Positions 16,972-25,241 of a DNA stretch of 43,688 nt are shown here, piece by piece. The notes beneath the pieces were generated by a model. That model worked only from the letters and a program-made list of their open reading frames with translations, was not told the DNA's origin and made no database searches. The stretch's first letter is position 1, and each line of letters begins with the position of its first letter. Origin of the DNA: a virus; the IMG/VR virus record IMGVR_UViG_3300037247_000735, positions 1 through 43,688 of that record; one strand, given 5' to 3'. The translations under genes were made by a program, and so were the position numbers.

Positions 16972-18197
16972 CCCAGTATACCGTCATAGCCGGTGATACT
17001 TTCGCGACGATATCCCGCAAGGTCTACGGGATAGAGACCGAGGCAGGATTACTTGCGAGCGTCAACCCGGGGGTATCAGAGCCTTTAACCCCGGGCACAA
17101 TCATATTCATAGCCGCGCAAACAGATTCGTCGCAGATAATAATACCCGAATCCCCCTCCGATTCGGAAAATGAAGTAGCTTTGAGTATTGATAATCAACG
17201 ATTCAGATTTTGGGAGAGCGTGAGGATTACGCGGTCAATCGATAGTATGGATACCCTTGAATTCACGGCGCCTCTTGAAGTTGATAATAGGGCGTTTAGA
17301 GATATCTTTCTACCATTCAGTTATAAAGCCGTATCTGTAACCGTGGGCGGTGAAGCATTATTCAAGGGTATAATGTTGACACCGATACCGGATTTGACTG
17401 CTGACAGAAAATCCGTTGCCGTAAGTGGATATTCGATCCCCGGGGTTTTGAATGACTGTGTTATTCCCGCGAGTGCATTTCCTCTTGAATTCAATGGTCA
17501 AGGACTCCGGGATATTGCAAAGGCGGTCGCGGCATATTTTGGTATATCGGTTGAATTCACCGAACAACAAGGACCCGTATTCGACCGCGTGGCAGCCGAG
17601 CCTACAAAAAAGGTTTTTCAATTTCTTTCTGAACTCGCTCGTCAACGCAACTTTGTGGTATCGAGTACCCCTGAAGGTAAGCTATTATTCCAACGGTCCG
17701 TGGCTTCCGGAAAACCCGTATCTAGGTGGGTGCAGGGTTTTCCTCCAATAACAACCATTACCCCTCAATTCAATCCGCAGGCATATTATAGTCATATTAC
17801 AGGTTTGCAACCCGCGGGGGTGGGAGTCGATGGGTCGCAATACACGGTAGAAAATCCGAGGTTGAAAGGAATTATAAGACCTTTTACATTCAGGGCCGAT
17901 GATACGAAGAGTGGTGATATAAAGGCCGCTGTTGAGGCAAAGGCCGGTTATATGTTTGCCAATGCCATATCGTATTCAGTATCGGTTACGACTTGGCGTG
18001 ATAGCGGAGGTAATCTATGGGCCCCCAATACGACCGTTACTTTAATTGCTTCGGGAGCCATGATATATTCGGAGTATGAATTTATAATCCGATCAGTATC
18101 TTTTTTCCGTACTCCGATTAGTGAGACGGCCGAATTAAGGCTTGTACTGCCAGGTTCTTTTAATGGCAAGATACCGGAGACTTTGCCGTGGGATTGA
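16968..18197 (+). CDS. Baseplate hub protein with LysM domain (Mu gpP/gp44-like)
   Basis: A 409-aa protein starting at a GTG that overlaps the previous stop (GTGA). Residues 3-50 form a LysM-like domain (YTVIAGDTFATISRKVYG). The remainder matches the Mu gp44 hub: 'FWESVRITRSIDSMDTLEF', then 'FQFLSELARQRNFVVSSTPEG' and a C-terminal OB-like domain. It forms the trimeric hub that carries the spike. Order gpN-gpP-gp45 is that of Mu. Confidence 0.9.
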   Translation: MTQYTVIAGDTFATISRKVYGIETEAGLLASVNPGVSEPLTPGTIIFIAAQTDSSQIIIPESPSDSENEVALSIDNQRFRFWESVRITRSIDSMDTLEFTAPLEVDNRAFRDIFLPFSYKAVSVTVGGEALFKGIMLTPIPDLTADRKSVAVSGYSIPGVLNDCVIPASAFPLEFNGQGLRDIAKAVAAYFGISVEFTEQQGPVFDRVAAEPTKKVFQFLSELARQRNFVVSSTPEGKLLFQRSVASGKPVSRWVQGFPPITTITPQFNPQAYYSHITGLQPAGVGVDGSQYTVENPRLKGIIRPFTFRADDTKSGDIKAAVEAKAGYMFANAISYSVSVTTWRDSGGNLWAPNTTVTLIASGAMIYSEYEFIIRSVSFFRTPISETAELRLVLPGSFNGKIPETLPWD

Positions 18198-18733
18198 TAG
18201 CGAGAGTATTATCATTCATCCGTGTGGTTAATAATGGTATCCGATTCTCCGATGTTAAGATGGACCCGGGTGGCGGCTCGAATATAACCGGTGAGCATTT
18301 CGCCGATGCTGGAGATGATTCTTTTCCTCTCACTACGGATTACGCGGTAACAATCGCCATACAGCGAAGCGGCGGTGAGGTCCCGGTGGGTTATGCCGAT
18401 CCAATAAACGAGCCAAAGGCAGAGGCGGGTGAGAAACGTATCTACGGTCGTGACGCATCCAGCGGAACACAAGTCAATGAAGTATGGTTAAAGGCCGATG
18501 GCGCGGTTTTAATAAGTAATGCTAACGGCTCTTTTGAATTAAAAGCCGATGGTTCTATCATAGGCCAAAATTCAGCAGGTTCGTTTGAGTTGGAAGTCGG
18601 TGGTGACTTCGTGGTAAACGGGGCCACTATAACAGCACTCGGGGATGTAGTGACGGCGTTAGGCAGAAGTCTTGATACTCACATTCATTCCGGTGTAACA
18701 ACGGGCCCGGGCAATACGGGACCCCCCGTATAG
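18188..18733 (+). CDS. Baseplate spike, membrane-piercing protein (Mu gp45-like)
   Basis: A 181-aa protein with an N-terminal OB-like domain and a beta-helical repeat region (ADGAVLISNANGSFELKADG). The apex carries HIH (H165, H167) within LDTHIHSGVTTGPG. In P2 gpV and related spikes an HxH motif at the tip binds iron. It starts at GTG and overlaps the hub gene by 10 bases. It would pierce the outer membrane during tail contraction, consistent with a Gram-negative host. Confidence 0.9.
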   Translation: MGLIARVLSFIRVVNNGIRFSDVKMDPGGGSNITGEHFADAGDDSFPLTTDYAVTIAIQRSGGEVPVGYADPINEPKAEAGEKRIYGRDASSGTQVNEVWLKADGAVLISNANGSFELKADGSIIGQNSAGSFELEVGGDFVVNGATITALGDVVTALGRSLDTHIHSGVTTGPGNTGPPV

Positions 18734-18741
18734 AGGATACT

Positions 18742-19188
18742 ATGGCGCAACAAGGGGATGTTTTATTATTTCAGACTGATAACGACGGTGAGATAACCGT
18801 TACGGGTGGTGTGGTGAATATGACGGGTGGTTTTGAAACTGCCGCATATCTTTCTTTATTCGGAGGCAACGAAGATGATAATGGTAGCCAAGATAATGCC
18901 TTGACCTGGTGGGCTAATCTAAACGAAGTAGACCCCGTTTCAAGGTATGTCAGTGAGACACAGAATTTATTACAAGCTCTTGCCGCCACCTCTTCAAATT
19001 TACTTCGTGTAGAAGAAGCGGCAAAGCGGGACCTTCAATGGTTCTTGGATAAAAATATTGCATCCTCGGTTCAAGTCGAGGCAACTATACCCGGTATTAA
19101 TCGGCTACAAATCGTGGTTACGATAGAGGCCGCTGGTGAGGAAAGTCAATTCACTTTCGTAGAAAATTGGAGGGCGATGACGCAATGA
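18742..19188 (+). CDS. Baseplate protein, Mu gp46-like (GPW/gp25 family type)
   Basis: A 148-aa protein with 'GGFETAAYLSLFGGNEDDNG' near the N-terminus, a pattern typical of Mu gp46-like wedge proteins, and a C-terminal segment (KNIASSVQVEATIPGINRL) that matches the end of this family. Order gp45-gp46-gp47-gp48 is intact. The stop overlaps the next start (ATGA). Confidence 0.88.
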   Translation: MAQQGDVLLFQTDNDGEITVTGGVVNMTGGFETAAYLSLFGGNEDDNGSQDNALTWWANLNEVDPVSRYVSETQNLLQALAATSSNLLRVEEAAKRDLQWFLDKNIASSVQVEATIPGINRLQIVVTIEAAGEESQFTFVENWRAMTQ

Positions 19189-20387
19189 GTTTACAAACAC
19201 CTACCACGGCAGAAATAAGCGCTAATATTATAGCGCAATTAGAAGCAACCTTGAATCAGACAATACCGTTGTTTCCTAAATCATTTTTAAGGGTTTTGGC
19301 TAAAACCCTTGCGGCTGTCTTTATTCTTCTCTATAAGTATGGCGGTTTTACGTTCCTACAAATATTTGTATCAACCGCCTCGATAAACGAGACTACGGTT
19401 AACGGTATAAAGATATCGCCACTCATCGCCTGGGGCCGTCTCATCGGTGTTGGTGATCCTACGGCAGCGACACAAGCCGAGCTCCTGATTGATATTACTG
19501 TTGAAAATCAGGTGGGATCGCTCCCTTCGGGGTCGCAGTTAATCAATGCCGATAATGGTGTAACTTACATAACGATAGGTGCGGTCCTATTGGATGCCGC
19601 TACGGTACAGGCGACTATTAGGGCCGTATCCGATCAAGCCGGCGGGGGGGGTGCAGGAGCGATAGGCAATCTCGAACCCGGCGATATAGTCTCTTTTGCC
19701 AATCCCTTGGCAAATGTGGCCAGAGATGCCGTTGTGGACTCTCAAGTGGTTACGGGGGCCGACGGAGAGGATACAGAGGTCTATCGTCAAAGGATAATAG
19801 ATCGCTTTCAAAAACGTCCTCAAGGGGGCGCAACTGCTGATTACGAAATATGGGGAGAAGAGGTTGCTGGGATTGTCAATATTTTTCCTTATACCGGGAA
19901 CGACCCAGGGGAGGTTGATGTTTATGTCGAGGCGACGGTAGCGAGTTCCGGGGACCCGGATGGTATACCGACTAGCACTCAACTTCAAGCAGTAGCCGAT
20001 TCTATCGAACTTGACGAAAATGGTCTGGCCACAAGACGACCGGCTAATGCCTTTGTAAATGTTTTTCCGATTACTCGAACAGGATTTGATACGGTAGTTT
20101 CGGATTTATCAGTAGATAATCCATCGCAAGTTCAAAGCGACATAACAGATGCGATTACAGAATTTTTTCTGGCGGCTGAACCTTTTGTCGATGGCCTTAC
20201 GATTGCGCCGAGGAAGGATCGTATAACCCGGAGCGCCTTGATAGGTTTGATCGAAGATATTGTCACGAGTGTCAACGGAACTTTTACAACGGTTACTTTT
20301 GCGCCGACCGGCGTAGGCGGGAGTATTGAACTTTATATACTTGGCCAGGGTGAAAAGGCCAAATCAACGGGGACAACCTTTATATAA
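19185..20387 (+). CDS. Baseplate wedge protein, Mu gp47-like (baseplate J)
   Basis: A 400-aa protein of the baseplate_J family, containing 'PLIAWGRLIGVGDPTAAT', 'DGEDTEVYRQRIIDRFQKRPQGG' and 'VNIFPYTGNDPGEVDVYVEA', which are hallmark regions. I chose ATG at 19185 because GGAGGG (19169-19174) lies 10 bases upstream and it overlaps the gp46 stop; an upstream TTG at 19167 is less likely. A 21-bp segment at its 3' end duplicates the start of the tail tube gene. Confidence 0.92.
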   Translation: MSLQTPTTAEISANIIAQLEATLNQTIPLFPKSFLRVLAKTLAAVFILLYKYGGFTFLQIFVSTASINETTVNGIKISPLIAWGRLIGVGDPTAATQAELLIDITVENQVGSLPSGSQLINADNGVTYITIGAVLLDAATVQATIRAVSDQAGGGGAGAIGNLEPGDIVSFANPLANVARDAVVDSQVVTGADGEDTEVYRQRIIDRFQKRPQGGATADYEIWGEEVAGIVNIFPYTGNDPGEVDVYVEATVASSGDPDGIPTSTQLQAVADSIELDENGLATRRPANAFVNVFPITRTGFDTVVSDLSVDNPSQVQSDITDAITEFFLAAEPFVDGLTIAPRKDRITRSALIGLIEDIVTSVNGTFTTVTFAPTGVGGSIELYILGQGEKAKSTGTTFI

Positions 20388-21169
20388 TGTTTTTAAGAAT
20401 ATATCAACATCTTTTACCTAATGCCCGTGCATGGCGACTGACGACTGAAAAACAATTACGTCAGTTTTTCGAGGGCCTTACCGACTTACCCTTGGATATT
20501 AGAGATTTTTTTGATCTTGTATGGCTTGATATATTCCCCGATACTACAAGGGAACTTGACGCATGGGATACCCAGTTTGCGCTTCCCAATACTTTTATGT
20601 CGGAACAAGAACGACGCGACAGGCTCGATGCCGTGTGGAAAGCGCTGGGAGGTCAAAGCCCACGATATATTCAAGATACACTACAAGAAGCTGGTTTTGA
20701 TGTATTCATACATGAATGGTGGGAGTTACCTATCACAGAACCCCCCGTTGTCCGAAATCCTTTTACATTTTTGAATGATGGTAGGGGTATAATTAAGTAT
20801 ATTATGGGGGATGGCACGTTAGAAGCCAACGATGGCAACCTAGAGGCAAACGATGGCGCCTCTATTGACCCTACGGGTTTTGTTTTAGTTAATAAGTTTT
20901 TTGTTAGAGATCAAATAGGGGATGGCGCCGAAGCTATGAATGATGGCAATCCGGAAGCCCAAGACGGGGGCGCCTTCAATATTTACCGACTCAAGACATA
21001 TATAATACCGACCGATACTACAAAATGGCCTTATTTTTTATATATCAGTGGACAAATATTTCCCGACCATGCTATAGTATCGGCAAGTCGTAGAAATGAA
21101 TTTGAGACGTTATGTCTTAAAATATGCCCCACTCAACAATGGCTTGGAATGTTAATCGATTACGCATAG
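20387..21169 (+). CDS. Tail protein, Mu gp48-like (DUF2313)
   Basis: A 260-aa baseplate-to-fibre adapter. The N-terminal 100 residues (LLPNARAWRLTTEKQLRQFF, then 'DTTRELDAWDTQFALP') match DUF2313. Beyond that are two copies of a Gly/Asp/Asn/Glu-rich motif at about 141-157 (GDGTLEANDGNLEANDGA) and 178-194 (GDGAEAMNDGNPEAQDGG), which look like metal-binding loops. TAATG overlaps the gp47 stop. Confidence 0.88.
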   Translation: MFLRIYQHLLPNARAWRLTTEKQLRQFFEGLTDLPLDIRDFFDLVWLDIFPDTTRELDAWDTQFALPNTFMSEQERRDRLDAVWKALGGQSPRYIQDTLQEAGFDVFIHEWWELPITEPPVVRNPFTFLNDGRGIIKYIMGDGTLEANDGNLEANDGASIDPTGFVLVNKFFVRDQIGDGAEAMNDGNPEAQDGGAFNIYRLKTYIIPTDTTKWPYFLYISGQIFPDHAIVSASRRNEFETLCLKICPTQQWLGMLIDYA

Positions 21170-21179
21170 GGAGGATTAA

Positions 21180-22085
21180 ATGGCTATCAGACCCGATGTA
21201 GAACTTGCGCCAAATATAACAGCAGCAACCGCGAGTTTTCCTCTCGGAAGTTCTAAAAACGAAACAGCCCCCGGAGTTAACGACGGTACCCCTTACAATT
21301 TAACGCGAGCCGATGATATTTTCGGTTTTCAACAGGCATTACTTCAAGCCGCTAATATAGTTGCGTCAGGCAATACCGATACCGCTCTGGATAAAAACTC
21401 ATCTCAGTACCTTCAAGCCATACTCCATCAAGTCCTTTCCGGATTTGTCTTTGATGACTCAGGTGCTGCCGACGCCTATGTCTTAGATGTCGTAGGTAAT
21501 AATCCCGCCCCAGCCGATTACGAAGATAATATGACATTCAGATTTGTTCCTACAAATACAAATACCGGAGCTTCTACCGTTAACGTTGAGAGTCTTGGGG
21601 ATAAAAATATATTCCTTGATGGTGCGGCCTTGACAGGTGGCGAGATAATAACCGGGAATACAACCGCGATTATATTTGATGTCGCGAATGATCGTTTTAA
21701 TCTCGTTACAGTCGGTATCCTTGGGGCAGTAACGGCGAAAAGCCTTACCCTTACGGGAGATGCGGCTTCGCCCCCGGATGTCAACACGCTTGTTAAAGAT
21801 AATATACCCAAAGCTAGGATTCATTTTGAGGGGGCTACTGCTATTGTTAGGGATAGCTTTAATGTAACAGGTGTTGTTCGTAATAGTGCGGGAAATTATA
21901 CAATAACCTGGGATACGGATTTCGCCAATATCTTTTACGTTGTTGCAGGTAATGCGGGCGCCAACTTTGAAATAATCCAACCTGTAACCTTAGCGGTTGG
22001 AACTTATAACTTTCGGACAATAAATATTTCGGGAACAGTTGGCGATCCCTCTCTAATTATGCTAATGGCTACAGGAGGTCAATAA
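21180..22085 (+). CDS. Tail fibre protein (short)
   Basis: A 301-aa protein following the gp48-like gene, where Mu-like phages encode their fibres. The N-terminus looks like an attachment domain (DDIFGFQQALLQAANIVASG), the centre contains a common phage fibre/collar region (NTNTGASTVNVESLGDKNIF), and the C-terminal 100 residues are beta-rich and probably bind the receptor. It is short for a fibre. GGGAGG (21169-21174) precedes the ATG. Confidence 0.8.
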   Translation: MAIRPDVELAPNITAATASFPLGSSKNETAPGVNDGTPYNLTRADDIFGFQQALLQAANIVASGNTDTALDKNSSQYLQAILHQVLSGFVFDDSGAADAYVLDVVGNNPAPADYEDNMTFRFVPTNTNTGASTVNVESLGDKNIFLDGAALTGGEIITGNTTAIIFDVANDRFNLVTVGILGAVTAKSLTLTGDAASPPDVNTLVKDNIPKARIHFEGATAIVRDSFNVTGVVRNSAGNYTITWDTDFANIFYVVAGNAGANFEIIQPVTLAVGTYNFRTINISGTVGDPSLIMLMATGGQ

Positions 22086-22495
22086 TGAAATGTAGAGTTA
22101 TTTATAGGACAGATGGAACGGTGGCTATAGTCCAGCTGGCACCGAAGGCTCGACGAGGGGGAGAGTCCGACCAAGATTTTCTCAATAGGGTAGCCCAAAA
22201 AGCTACGAGAGATAGTGAAATCAAAAACCCGGATGGAAGCACTACAGTTGTTCCCCACCCTCTTAAGGGCCTTCCCTTTGACGATATGGATCAGGCTGCG
22301 CTCCCCGATATGGCAACAATAGATAAGTGGCGGGGAGACAAGACGACAGGATTAAGGGTTGATTCCTCCGTCGTTACTCTAGCCGAGAGGCGACAGGTCG
22401 TAGAGGACGCGCTTGACGCGGAGTACGTCAAGCCTGATCTTGATGTCGAAACCACGCTTAGGTTGCAGAGGCAATTGGATACGGGAAACTTTTAA
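22085..22495 (+). CDS. Fibre-associated or fibre-assembly protein (putative)
   Basis: A 136-aa protein encoded one base into the stop of the fibre gene. The segment 'ATIDKWRGDKTTGLRVDSS' resembles the 'RxAWxxxxxGxVxVD' ending seen in small proteins encoded after phage fibres, some of which assist fibre folding. The N-terminal strand (MKCRVIYRTDGTVAIVQ) also fits that group. Family membership is tentative. Confidence 0.6.
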   Translation: MKCRVIYRTDGTVAIVQLAPKARRGGESDQDFLNRVAQKATRDSEIKNPDGSTTVVPHPLKGLPFDDMDQAALPDMATIDKWRGDKTTGLRVDSSVVTLAERRQVVEDALDAEYVKPDLDVETTLRLQRQLDTGNF

Positions 22496-22508
22496 GGAGT
22501 AGGGTTCA

Positions 22509-22841
22509 ATGAATCCTGGAAAAGACCCGTATGTTTTGAAGATTTTATTAGGACTACTCGGCTTGATAGGAGCTGCGTGGTTGGCTGCGGTGTCGTATAT
22601 TCAGTACGACAATGCCTCTAAGGTCAAGGCTATTGATAAACGGGTCATCGCATGTGGTGAGCGCAACGACGTTAGATTCGTTCCACGCGAAGAGTTTGAA
22701 CGAACTTGTGCCACTCACGATCGCGAGGTGTTGGCCATGAATAATAGCATCGGCGGTCTTCATGTAAAACTTGATAGGGTTCAAACGAACACTGATAGGA
22801 TAGCCGGACGGTTGGGATGTAAGGATGAGGAGGGTGTGTGA
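22509..22841 (+). CDS. Single-TM lysis-region membrane protein (XhlA/holin-accessory-like)
   Basis: A 110-aa protein with one transmembrane segment at about 12-32 (LLGLLGLIGAAWLAAVSYI), then a basic and charged tail with a predicted coiled coil ('MNNSIGGLHVKLDRVQTNTDRI'). This topology is shared by haemolysin XhlA-like proteins and some spanin or antiholin proteins. It lies directly before the endolysin, and its stop overlaps the endolysin start. Confidence 0.6.
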   Translation: MNPGKDPYVLKILLGLLGLIGAAWLAAVSYIQYDNASKVKAIDKRVIACGERNDVRFVPREEFERTCATHDREVLAMNNSIGGLHVKLDRVQTNTDRIAGRLGCKDEEGV

Positions 22842-23233
22842 TGCCTGAATTTGGTAGTAAGTCCAATTTATATCTATCAACTTGTCACCCGGATCTCCAA
22901 GAGCTTTTCAAGGAAGTTGTGAAGCATTTCGACTGTTCGGTTCTCTGTGGCCATCGTAATGAGGACGACCAGAATATGGCCTTTGCAAGTGGTCGAAGCA
23001 AGGCACAATGGCCTGAGAGCTTCCACAACCAAACACCGAGCCTTGCGGTCGATGTCGTGCCCTATCCGATAGACTGGAAAGACGAAAAACGTTTTTATAT
23101 GTTCGTGGGTTTCGTCCGGGGCGCGGCCGCCAGGATGGGGATAGACATAAGATGCGGTGCGGATTGGGACGGGGATACGCAGGTCAAGGATCAAAACTTC
23201 AACGATCTACCACACTTTGAATTGATACCGTAA
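22841..23233 (+). CDS. Endolysin, M15 L-alanyl-D-glutamate/D-Ala peptidase family
   Basis: A 130-aa zinc peptidase that cuts peptidoglycan cross-bridges. Zinc ligands H62 and D71 lie in SFHNQTPSLAVDVVP, and H125 lies in DLPHFE with D122 as the probable catalytic acid. Length matches compact phage VanY/M15C endolysins. I chose ATG at 22841 over the adjacent GTG at 22838 because GAGGAGGG (22827-22834) gives standard spacing. No signal peptide is present, so the 3TM holin is needed for release. Confidence 0.93.
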   Translation: MPEFGSKSNLYLSTCHPDLQELFKEVVKHFDCSVLCGHRNEDDQNMAFASGRSKAQWPESFHNQTPSLAVDVVPYPIDWKDEKRFYMFVGFVRGAAARMGIDIRCGADWDGDTQVKDQNFNDLPHFELIP

Positions 23234-23246
23234 GGAAGATAGGGAT

Positions 23247-23495
23247 ATGAAGGGGCGCAGGGTATATCCGAACGAGAAAGGCCATTTAAATCTGGCCGAA
23301 GGTGATTACGGTAGGCGCGTAGACGGTGTATGGGAATGTAGACCCCCCGGGCACCATCTCGGGTCCTTAGCCAACCACGATGTAACGGAGCACAAAGACG
23401 GCACGATCACTGTGTCTCCATCTATACTTATAGATTATCCGCCCGAGGGTATCTGGCACGGCTATCTCGAAAAAGGAATATGGAGGGAAGTATGA
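23247..23495 (+). CDS. DUF6527-like small protein
   Basis: An 82-aa protein with 'HHLGSLANHDVTEHKDGTIT', then VSPSILI and WHGYLEKGIW. That His-rich pattern followed by a WHG motif matches small DUF6527-type proteins common in phage lysis and late modules. Function is unknown; conserved His residues suggest metal binding. It sits between endolysin and holin. Confidence 0.7.
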   Translation: MKGRRVYPNEKGHLNLAEGDYGRRVDGVWECRPPGHHLGSLANHDVTEHKDGTITVSPSILIDYPPEGIWHGYLEKGIWREV

Positions 23496-24001
23496 AGAAA
23501 GAGTTTTTGTCAATCGTCAAGGCGATAGCCCCCCAACTTGCAATGAGTCTCATCCCGGGGGGACCTTTTGTGAAGATGGGGATAAAGGTTTTATCTGAGA
23601 CATTGCTGGGCAAGCCGGATGGTACGGAAGCTGAGGTTGAGGCTTATCTTGAGAAGGCGACTCCCGAGGAGTTGGTGAAGCTCAAGGAGGCTGAGGCGAG
23701 GATAAAGGCACTTGACGTGGATCTCGAAAAAGTCCACGCGGACGACCGGGACAGTGCGCGCGAGATGGCGATAGCCACCAAGAGCTATACGACAGTGGCC
23801 CTGGGCTATCTCATTATAGCGGCTGGTATGATCGTTGCCGGGTTGGTTTTATTTACCAATGCCGCGACAGGGGACAAAGTACTTGCCGGAACCATCGTGG
23901 GGTATTTGTTCAGCGAGATGAAGCAGGTCACAACCTTTTATTTTGGTTCCACTAGGGGCTCGTCACAGAAGAACGATACCATAGCGCGGTTGATGAAGTG
24001 A
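23492..24001 (+). CDS. Holin, 3TM/GTA-like family
   Basis: A 169-aa protein. Residues 1-60 are amphipathic (IAPQLAMSLIPGGPFVKMG), the middle is a charged helical region with 'HADDRDSAREMA', and the end has two strong transmembrane helices (about 97-120 and 126-145) followed by 'TFYFGSTRGSSQKN'. This matches the 3TM holin family, including gene-transfer-agent holins. ATG at 23492 follows GGAGGG; an in-frame ATG at 23480 is possible. It forms the membrane lesion that releases the endolysin. Confidence 0.85.
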   Translation: MKKEFLSIVKAIAPQLAMSLIPGGPFVKMGIKVLSETLLGKPDGTEAEVEAYLEKATPEELVKLKEAEARIKALDVDLEKVHADDRDSAREMAIATKSYTTVALGYLIIAAGMIVAGLVLFTNAATGDKVLAGTIVGYLFSEMKQVTTFYFGSTRGSSQKNDTIARLMK

Positions 24002-24357
24002 TAAAATACCTTACAAATATGAAGATACTTATTGGTACTTTTATGGCTATCATCGGCGTGGTGGTACTTGCCTTCAAGGGTAACGCACATCTTAATGACC
24101 GCTTCGCCTCTACGGAGGATTTATTCGAGACCAATATGGAGGTAGCGAGCGTTGCAGGGGAGACTCGCAAACTCGCACTTCATTCCCGTTCGTGGCAGAT
24201 CGATGCTCGCATCTGGTATCTTGATGAAAAATACAATGGTGCCGAGGCCGAGAACGAATACATTCGGCGCAAGTATGAAGAGCTTCAGGAGGAGAAGGAC
24301 TGCCTTGAAGAAGCCCTGCATATTAAGGATAAGTGGCCTCGTGATTGTAGACCTTAG
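23998..24357 (+). CDS. Membrane-anchored coiled-coil protein, spanin-like
   Basis: A 119-aa protein starting at GTG overlapping the holin stop (GTGA); ATG at 24019 is an alternative start. One transmembrane helix (about 8-27) is followed by a periplasm-type helical region with strong heptad character at 75-105 (AENEYIRRKYEELQEEKDC). This is the topology of Rz-type inner-membrane spanins, which fuse membranes at the end of lysis. No overlapping lipoprotein (Rz1) gene was recognised. Confidence 0.6.
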   Translation: MIKYLTNMKILIGTFMAIIGVVVLAFKGNAHLNDRFASTEDLFETNMEVASVAGETRKLALHSRSWQIDARIWYLDEKYNGAEAENEYIRRKYEELQEEKDCLEEALHIKDKWPRDCRP

Positions 24358-24368
24358 GAAGGAAAAAC

Positions 24369-25241
24369 ATGCTAGACAAAGTTTCCGTAATCATCCCAGC
24401 TCGCAACGAGGTATACCTTCAGCCCACCATTGAATCCATTTTATCGGCTGCCGAAGAAGATATTGAAGTCATAGCAATACTCGATGGCTATTGGCCGGAC
24501 CCACCCATTAAAGACGACCCCAGAGTTATTCTAATCCACCACACAGAGGCCATAGGACAACGACAGGGCATCAACGAGGGTGCTAGGGTAGCTACGGGCA
24601 AGTATATTCTCAAGACAGATGGCCATAGTATGTTCGATCAAGGTTTCGACGTGAAGCTCAAGGCCGACTGTGAGAAGGATTGGACCGTCCTGCCGAGGAT
24701 GTACAACCTCGATGTAGAGAAGTGGGAGCCAAAGCTACGCAAGAGAACCGACTTCATGTGGATACGGAGCCCCAACGATAAGAACAAACCCTTACGTCAT
24801 AACTATTGGGATGGTACTTGTGCCAAGGAATTTCCCAAAGAATATCAGGTCTACAAGAAGGTTCCCTGGCGACAGGGAGATATCTGTGATGTAATGACCG
24901 GACAGGGTGCTTGCTTCTTTATGCACAAGACTCGGTTTTGGGAACTCGGCGGCATGGACATGGGGCATGGCTCTTGGGGGCAGATGGGCGTCGAACTGGC
25001 ATTAAAGGCATGGCTCTCCGGGGGTAGGCAAGTCGTCAACAAGAAGACTTGGTTCGCTCATTATTTCAGGGGCGGTGGCGGTCCGGGTTTTCCCTATGAG
25101 ATAAAAGGAAGTGATCAGCAAAAAGCAAGGAAGTATTCTATCAATCTATGGTCGAAGAACAGGTGGCCCTTACAAGTACATTCGCTTAAGTGGTTGGCGG
25201 ATAAGTTTGCCCCGTTGCCGGGGTGGGAAGGGTACAGATGA
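24369..25241 (+). CDS. GT2-superfamily glycosyltransferase with ppGalNAcT-like DxH motif
   Basis: A 290-aa cytoplasmic GT-A transferase. The nucleotide-binding half begins SVIIPARNE; residues 84-86 are D-G-H in place of the usual D-x-D. Residues 180-219 contain GACFFM, ELGGMD and then WGQMGVELALKAWLSGG, and H231 lies in 'WFAHYFR'. Polypeptide GalNAc-transferases use a D-x-H metal motif and a WGGEN...W.CGG.....H.FR region in the same order, so transfer to Ser/Thr is plausible. It heads a cassette with a sugar-methylase-like gene and another transferase. Confidence 0.85.
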   Translation: MLDKVSVIIPARNEVYLQPTIESILSAAEEDIEVIAILDGYWPDPPIKDDPRVILIHHTEAIGQRQGINEGARVATGKYILKTDGHSMFDQGFDVKLKADCEKDWTVLPRMYNLDVEKWEPKLRKRTDFMWIRSPNDKNKPLRHNYWDGTCAKEFPKEYQVYKKVPWRQGDICDVMTGQGACFFMHKTRFWELGGMDMGHGSWGQMGVELALKAWLSGGRQVVNKKTWFAHYFRGGGGPGFPYEIKGSDQQKARKYSINLWSKNRWPLQVHSLKWLADKFAPLPGWEGYR

